Source of the DNA: Bacteroidota bacterium
GTDB lineage: Bacteria > Bacteroidota > Bacteroidia > Flavobacteriales > Flavobacteriaceae
Assembly: GCA_021793135.1 (NCBI GenBank)
Contig: JAJYTI010000086.1
Coordinates: 1-8,982 of the forward strand
Length of the DNA stretch: 8,982 nt
Direction of reading: 5' to 3'
Shown here: positions 6,223-8,982 of the stretch, piece by piece
How the letters are laid out: the number at the start of each line of letters is the position of its first letter
Numbering within the stretch: the first letter of the stretch is position 1
Notes under the pieces: generated by a model
Told to the model about the DNA's origin: nothing
Databases searched by the model: none
Seen by the model: only the letters and a program-made list of their open reading frames with translations
Made by a program: the position numbers and the translations under genes

Positions 6223-8054
6223 AAAAAAAATTTAATTACATTTCAGATAAACTTGTCCGAAAAGAAAAATTATTAGCCCTATTTCTTCTACTGACAAGTT
6301 ATTCCTCATTTGCACAACCTCGACCAAATCCGAGCACAGAAAATTGGCAATTAAGTCCTGGTATCTTAGGAACTTTTATTTTAGTAATAATTGTATTGAT
6401 TATTGCTTTCCTTATTCTGTATATGCGTATTAACGGATATATCGATAATATGCGATACAAATCAGATTTAAAAAACAAACAAAAATTATCAGAAGAGTTA
6501 ATCGGTTTAGACGATGAAGAAATCGATATAATTCTAGAAAGTCGTAAAACTGCTGGAAAATATCAATTATCAGGTACTGAGATATCTGGCGAAAATAAGG
6601 CATACGACAAACGAGGAATCGTTAGTGATTTTACTCATAAGAGAAACAACCCTTTAGTTGACGAAAAGAAAGACTCGAAAGTTTATATAGAGACTCCAAA
6701 ACCATTAAAAAAGTTAGTTACTTACTATATCGGTGCTTCGGTCTTCTGGTTAATTTTCGGAACATTCATCGGTCAATATGTTGGAATGAAATTTGTTTGG
6801 CCTGAATTGGATACCGTTTCTTGGCTTTCTTTCGGAAGACTTCGACCAGTTCACACTAATGCCGTATTCTGGGGATGGGCTTCTTTGGCTATGGTAGGCT
6901 TAGGAAACTTCGTAATAGCTAGAACTTCGAATACAGAACTTTATAGTTATAAGATTGGCTGGTGGTGCTGGCGACTAATGAATCTATCAGTTATATTAGG
7001 AAGTATTTTTTTAATGGCTGGAATTAATAATGGTGGTGGAGAATATAGAGAATATATTTGGCCTGCCGTTGTACCATTAGCTACTGCACTGATTCTTACT
7101 TTATTCAACTTCTATAAAACAGTAGCTAAAAGAAAAATCAAAGAAATTTATATTTCCAACTGGTATCTATTTGGAGCTCTTATCTGGACGATAACCATTG
7201 TTGTTATTGCTTATATACCCAATTTCCAAAATGGATTAGGTGAAACGGTTATACAAGGATATTATATGCATCAAGGTGTAGGAATGTGGTTTATGACCTT
7301 TACATTAGGTTTAATTTATTACTATTTACCATCGTCATTAAATAAACCTATCTATTCCTATTCATTAGGAGTATTGGCATTCTGGACACAGATGTTATTC
7401 TATACATTAATAGGGACACACCACTTTATTTTCAGTCCGTTACCATGGTGGTTACAAACTGTAGCAATTGTATTTAGTGTTGGAATGTTTATCCCAGTAG
7501 TAGCTGGAACAACAAACTTTTTAATGACCATGCGTGGCAGTTGGAGCGAAATAACAAAGAGTTATGTATTACCATTCTTCCTAGTAGGTGTAATATTCTA
7601 TTTTGTAGGCTCTACACAAGGAAGTTTACAAGCTTTCCGATTCACAAATTTCGTTTGGCATTTTAATGACTTTAACGTTGCACATTCACACATGACCATG
7701 TATGGAATTATCACTTTTATACTATGGGCTTGTATTTATGCTATTTTACCAAAAATAACTGGGAAAGAACCTAGACAATTATTTGTAGGTATTCATTTTT
7801 GGTTAGCATTCATCGGGTTATTTGCCTATATGATGTCAATGATGATAGGTGGAACTTTACGTGGTTTGAGCTGGATTGAAGGAAAACCATTCTTAGAATC
7901 GATAACCTTTATGCATTCTTATTGGATTTGGCGTGCTATAGGAGGTTCTTTAATGTTCCTTTCGCACATAATGTTTGCTTATAACTTTTATAGAATGGTA
8001 CGTCCGGATCGTAAAAAAGCCCGTATCACCGATGTTAAACAAATTAATGCTTAA
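6219..8054 (+). CDS. cbb3-type (C-family) heme-copper reductase subunit I, CcoN-like, with N-terminal extension
   Basis: The 611-residue membrane protein is the catalytic subunit of a terminal oxidase or related NO reductase. Its core (about 166-600, 12 helices) shows the CcoN pattern: FGRLRPVHTNAV with low-spin heme ligand H212; GGEYREYIWP with the propionate/calcium-site pair E275 and E278; CuB ligands H351, H401 and H402; Y395 at the cross-linked tyrosine position; and AHSH with heme ligands H489 and H491. The NOR glutamate four residues after the first CuB histidine is absent (G355). Unlike ordinary CcoN, residues 1-165 add a signal-like segment (17-33, ending SFAQ), a helix (about 49-69) and a polar linker. 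The K-channel serine position is G384, and the AHSHMTMYG helix looks NOR-like. Its start lies inside the Rrf2 stop, and a cytochrome gene follows 11 bases later. No ccoP or ccoQ gene is seen in the window. Oxygen is the likeliest acceptor, with NO as the alternative. Confidence 0.87.
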   Translation: MKKKFNYISDKLVRKEKLLALFLLLTSYSSFAQPRPNPSTENWQLSPGILGTFILVIIVLIIAFLILYMRINGYIDNMRYKSDLKNKQKLSEELIGLDDEEIDIILESRKTAGKYQLSGTEISGENKAYDKRGIVSDFTHKRNNPLVDEKKDSKVYIETPKPLKKLVTYYIGASVFWLIFGTFIGQYVGMKFVWPELDTVSWLSFGRLRPVHTNAVFWGWASLAMVGLGNFVIARTSNTELYSYKIGWWCWRLMNLSVILGSIFLMAGINNGGGEYREYIWPAVVPLATALILTLFNFYKTVAKRKIKEIYISNWYLFGALIWTITIVVIAYIPNFQNGLGETVIQGYYMHQGVGMWFMTFTLGLIYYYLPSSLNKPIYSYSLGVLAFWTQMLFYTLIGTHHFIFSPLPWWLQTVAIVFSVGMFIPVVAGTTNFLMTMRGSWSEITKSYVLPFFLVGVIFYFVGSTQGSLQAFRFTNFVWHFNDFNVAHSHMTMYGIITFILWACIYAILPKITGKEPRQLFVGIHFWLAFIGLFAYMMSMMIGGTLRGLSWIEGKPFLESITFMHSYWIWRAIGGSLMFLSHIMFAYNFYRMVRPDRKKARITDVKQINA

Positions 8055-8065
8055 AAATAAAGACC

Positions 8066-8982
8066 ATGCTTAATTTACATACAAATCTTAGGAACTTAGT
8101 ACTCGTATCGGCAATCGTTTTTATTAGCCTAAGTATTTTTATTGCTGTATTGCCAGCAAATGACTTGCATTATGTTCAAGCATTACCGAGTATGGAGCCA
8201 TTTACCGAAGAAGAACAACAGGGGCTAAATATCTATGTAAAAGAAAATTGTGTGGCTTGTCACACCCAACAGGTTCGTAATATAGAAATGGATAATGTAT
8301 GGGGAGAGCGTCCTTCTATACCTTCGGACTATGTATATAGTAAAGCAAGATTAGATTTTTGGAGACAATCTCCTTCTATATTAGGAAGCGAACGTACAGG
8401 ACCAGACCTAACTAACGTAGGGAAAAGACAATCTGGTAAAGAATGGCACTTATTACACTTATACAATCCACGTATTGTAGTGAAAGAATCTATTATGCCA
8501 GGCTATCCTTGGTTGTTTGAAGAAAAGTCGGAAGCAGAAATTAACGAAGATGACGTTGTTGTACCTGTCCCCGAATCTTTCTTAAAGAATACAGATAAAA
8601 AGATTGTGGCAACAGAACAAGCGCTTCACTTAACAGCCTACCTAATATCATTAAAACAAGCCGATATTAATGGGAAACCAACTATGGACTTTATTCCTGC
8701 TAAAGAAAAACCGAGTGTATCATCTGGAGATGGACAATCATCAACTGGATTGGATGGAGCTGCATTATATGCTAGCAATTGCGCTGCTTGCCATCAGTCT
8801 GATGGTACAGGATTAGCGGGAGCTTTCCCACCACTTGCAGGCAGTAAAATTGTTACTGGAGATGATATTCAATTGTTTTTAGAAATAATTTTAGATGGTT
8901 ATGATGCAAGACCAGAATACGGTGTAATGGTAGGCTTCGCAGATATTTTAAGCGATGAGGAAATTGCAGCTATTGCAACACA
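8066..8982 (+). CDS. CcoO-like cytochrome c fused to a second cytochrome c domain, cut by right edge
   Basis: An ATG at 8066, 11 bases after the oxidase stop, opens a frame that I read for 305 codons to the window end without a stop. Residues about 8-29 form a membrane anchor. The first domain is CcoO-like: CVACH (62-66), GERPSIPSDYVY (80-91), GSERTGPDL (107-115), EWHLLHLYNPR (126-136) and the expected axial Met in IMPGYPWL (M144). After a low-complexity Ser/Gly linker (about 217-228) comes a class I cytochrome c domain: CAACH (239-243), FPPLAGS (254-260) and a probable axial M288 followed by LSDEEIAAIA. Only about 15-25 residues should be missing. In classical cbb3 oxidases CcoO is monoheme and a diheme CcoP is a separate subunit. 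Here one polypeptide carries both a CcoO and a CcoP-like heme domain, giving two hemes facing the periplasm that feed subunit I. Confidence 0.88.
   Translation, partial: MLNLHTNLRNLVLVSAIVFISLSIFIAVLPANDLHYVQALPSMEPFTEEEQQGLNIYVKENCVACHTQQVRNIEMDNVWGERPSIPSDYVYSKARLDFWRQSPSILGSERTGPDLTNVGKRQSGKEWHLLHLYNPRIVVKESIMPGYPWLFEEKSEAEINEDDVVVPVPESFLKNTDKKIVATEQALHLTAYLISLKQADINGKPTMDFIPAKEKPSVSSGDGQSSTGLDGAALYASNCAACHQSDGTGLAGAFPPLAGSKIVTGDDIQLFLEIILDGYDARPEYGVMVGFADILSDEEIAAIAT

Noticed and set aside
6222..6230. A9 run right after the oxidase start as a phase-variation tract
   Set aside because: It encodes the Lys codons of a normal MKKK start. A single A9 in AT-rich DNA is weak evidence for switching.
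6219..8054. Calling the subunit I gene norB outright
   Set aside because: The glutamate of classical NorB four residues after the first CuB histidine is absent, and the cbb3 tyrosine (Y395) is present, so a firm NOR name is not supported.
1..8982. CRISPR arrays, tRNA or rRNA genes, insertion sequences, phage genes
   Set aside because: No spaced direct repeats, no cloverleaf or rRNA-like segments, and no transposase or integrase motifs were seen.

Overview
This window looks like chromosomal DNA of a flavobacterium (Bacteroidota, probably Flavobacteriaceae). The sequence is AT-rich. One promoter has the exact Bacteroidota form TTTG-N19-TAnnTTTG, and most genes have A/T-rich leaders without a clear Shine-Dalgarno site. 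The gene families also fit: a DUF2851 protein, an OmpA protein with a barrel and Ig-like inserts, a lipoprotein sugar dehydrogenase, and an Rrf2 regulator of the flavobacterial type.

Left part, minus strand: the N-terminal 243 codons of a DUF2851 protein run off the left edge. Next come a strong hairpin, a 58-residue membrane protein and a biliverdin-type heme oxygenase. The last two form a small operon read leftwards, with a recognisable promoter and a terminator. A 482-base divergent spacer with several AT-rich dyads separates this operon from the rest.

Middle, plus strand: a 672-residue OmpA-family outer-membrane protein ends in a strong intrinsic terminator. It is followed by a lipoprotein of the PQQ-dependent glucose/sorbosone dehydrogenase family.

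Right part, plus strand: this is the most interesting block. A canonical promoter overlaid by a long imperfect dyad drives an Rrf2 regulator with three cluster-type cysteines. The regulator overlaps by ATGA with a cbb3-type (C-family) heme-copper reductase subunit I. That protein keeps every metal and heme ligand I can place, but it carries an N-terminal extension of about 165 residues (signal-like segment, membrane helix, soluble linker) and departs from classical CcoN around the active site and K-channel. Eleven bases later starts a CcoO-like cytochrome c fused to a second cytochrome c domain, cut by the right edge. The layout suggests a compact two-subunit oxidase or NO reductase under direct control of a sensor of Fe-S status, oxygen or NO. 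The true substrate cannot be decided from the sequence alone.
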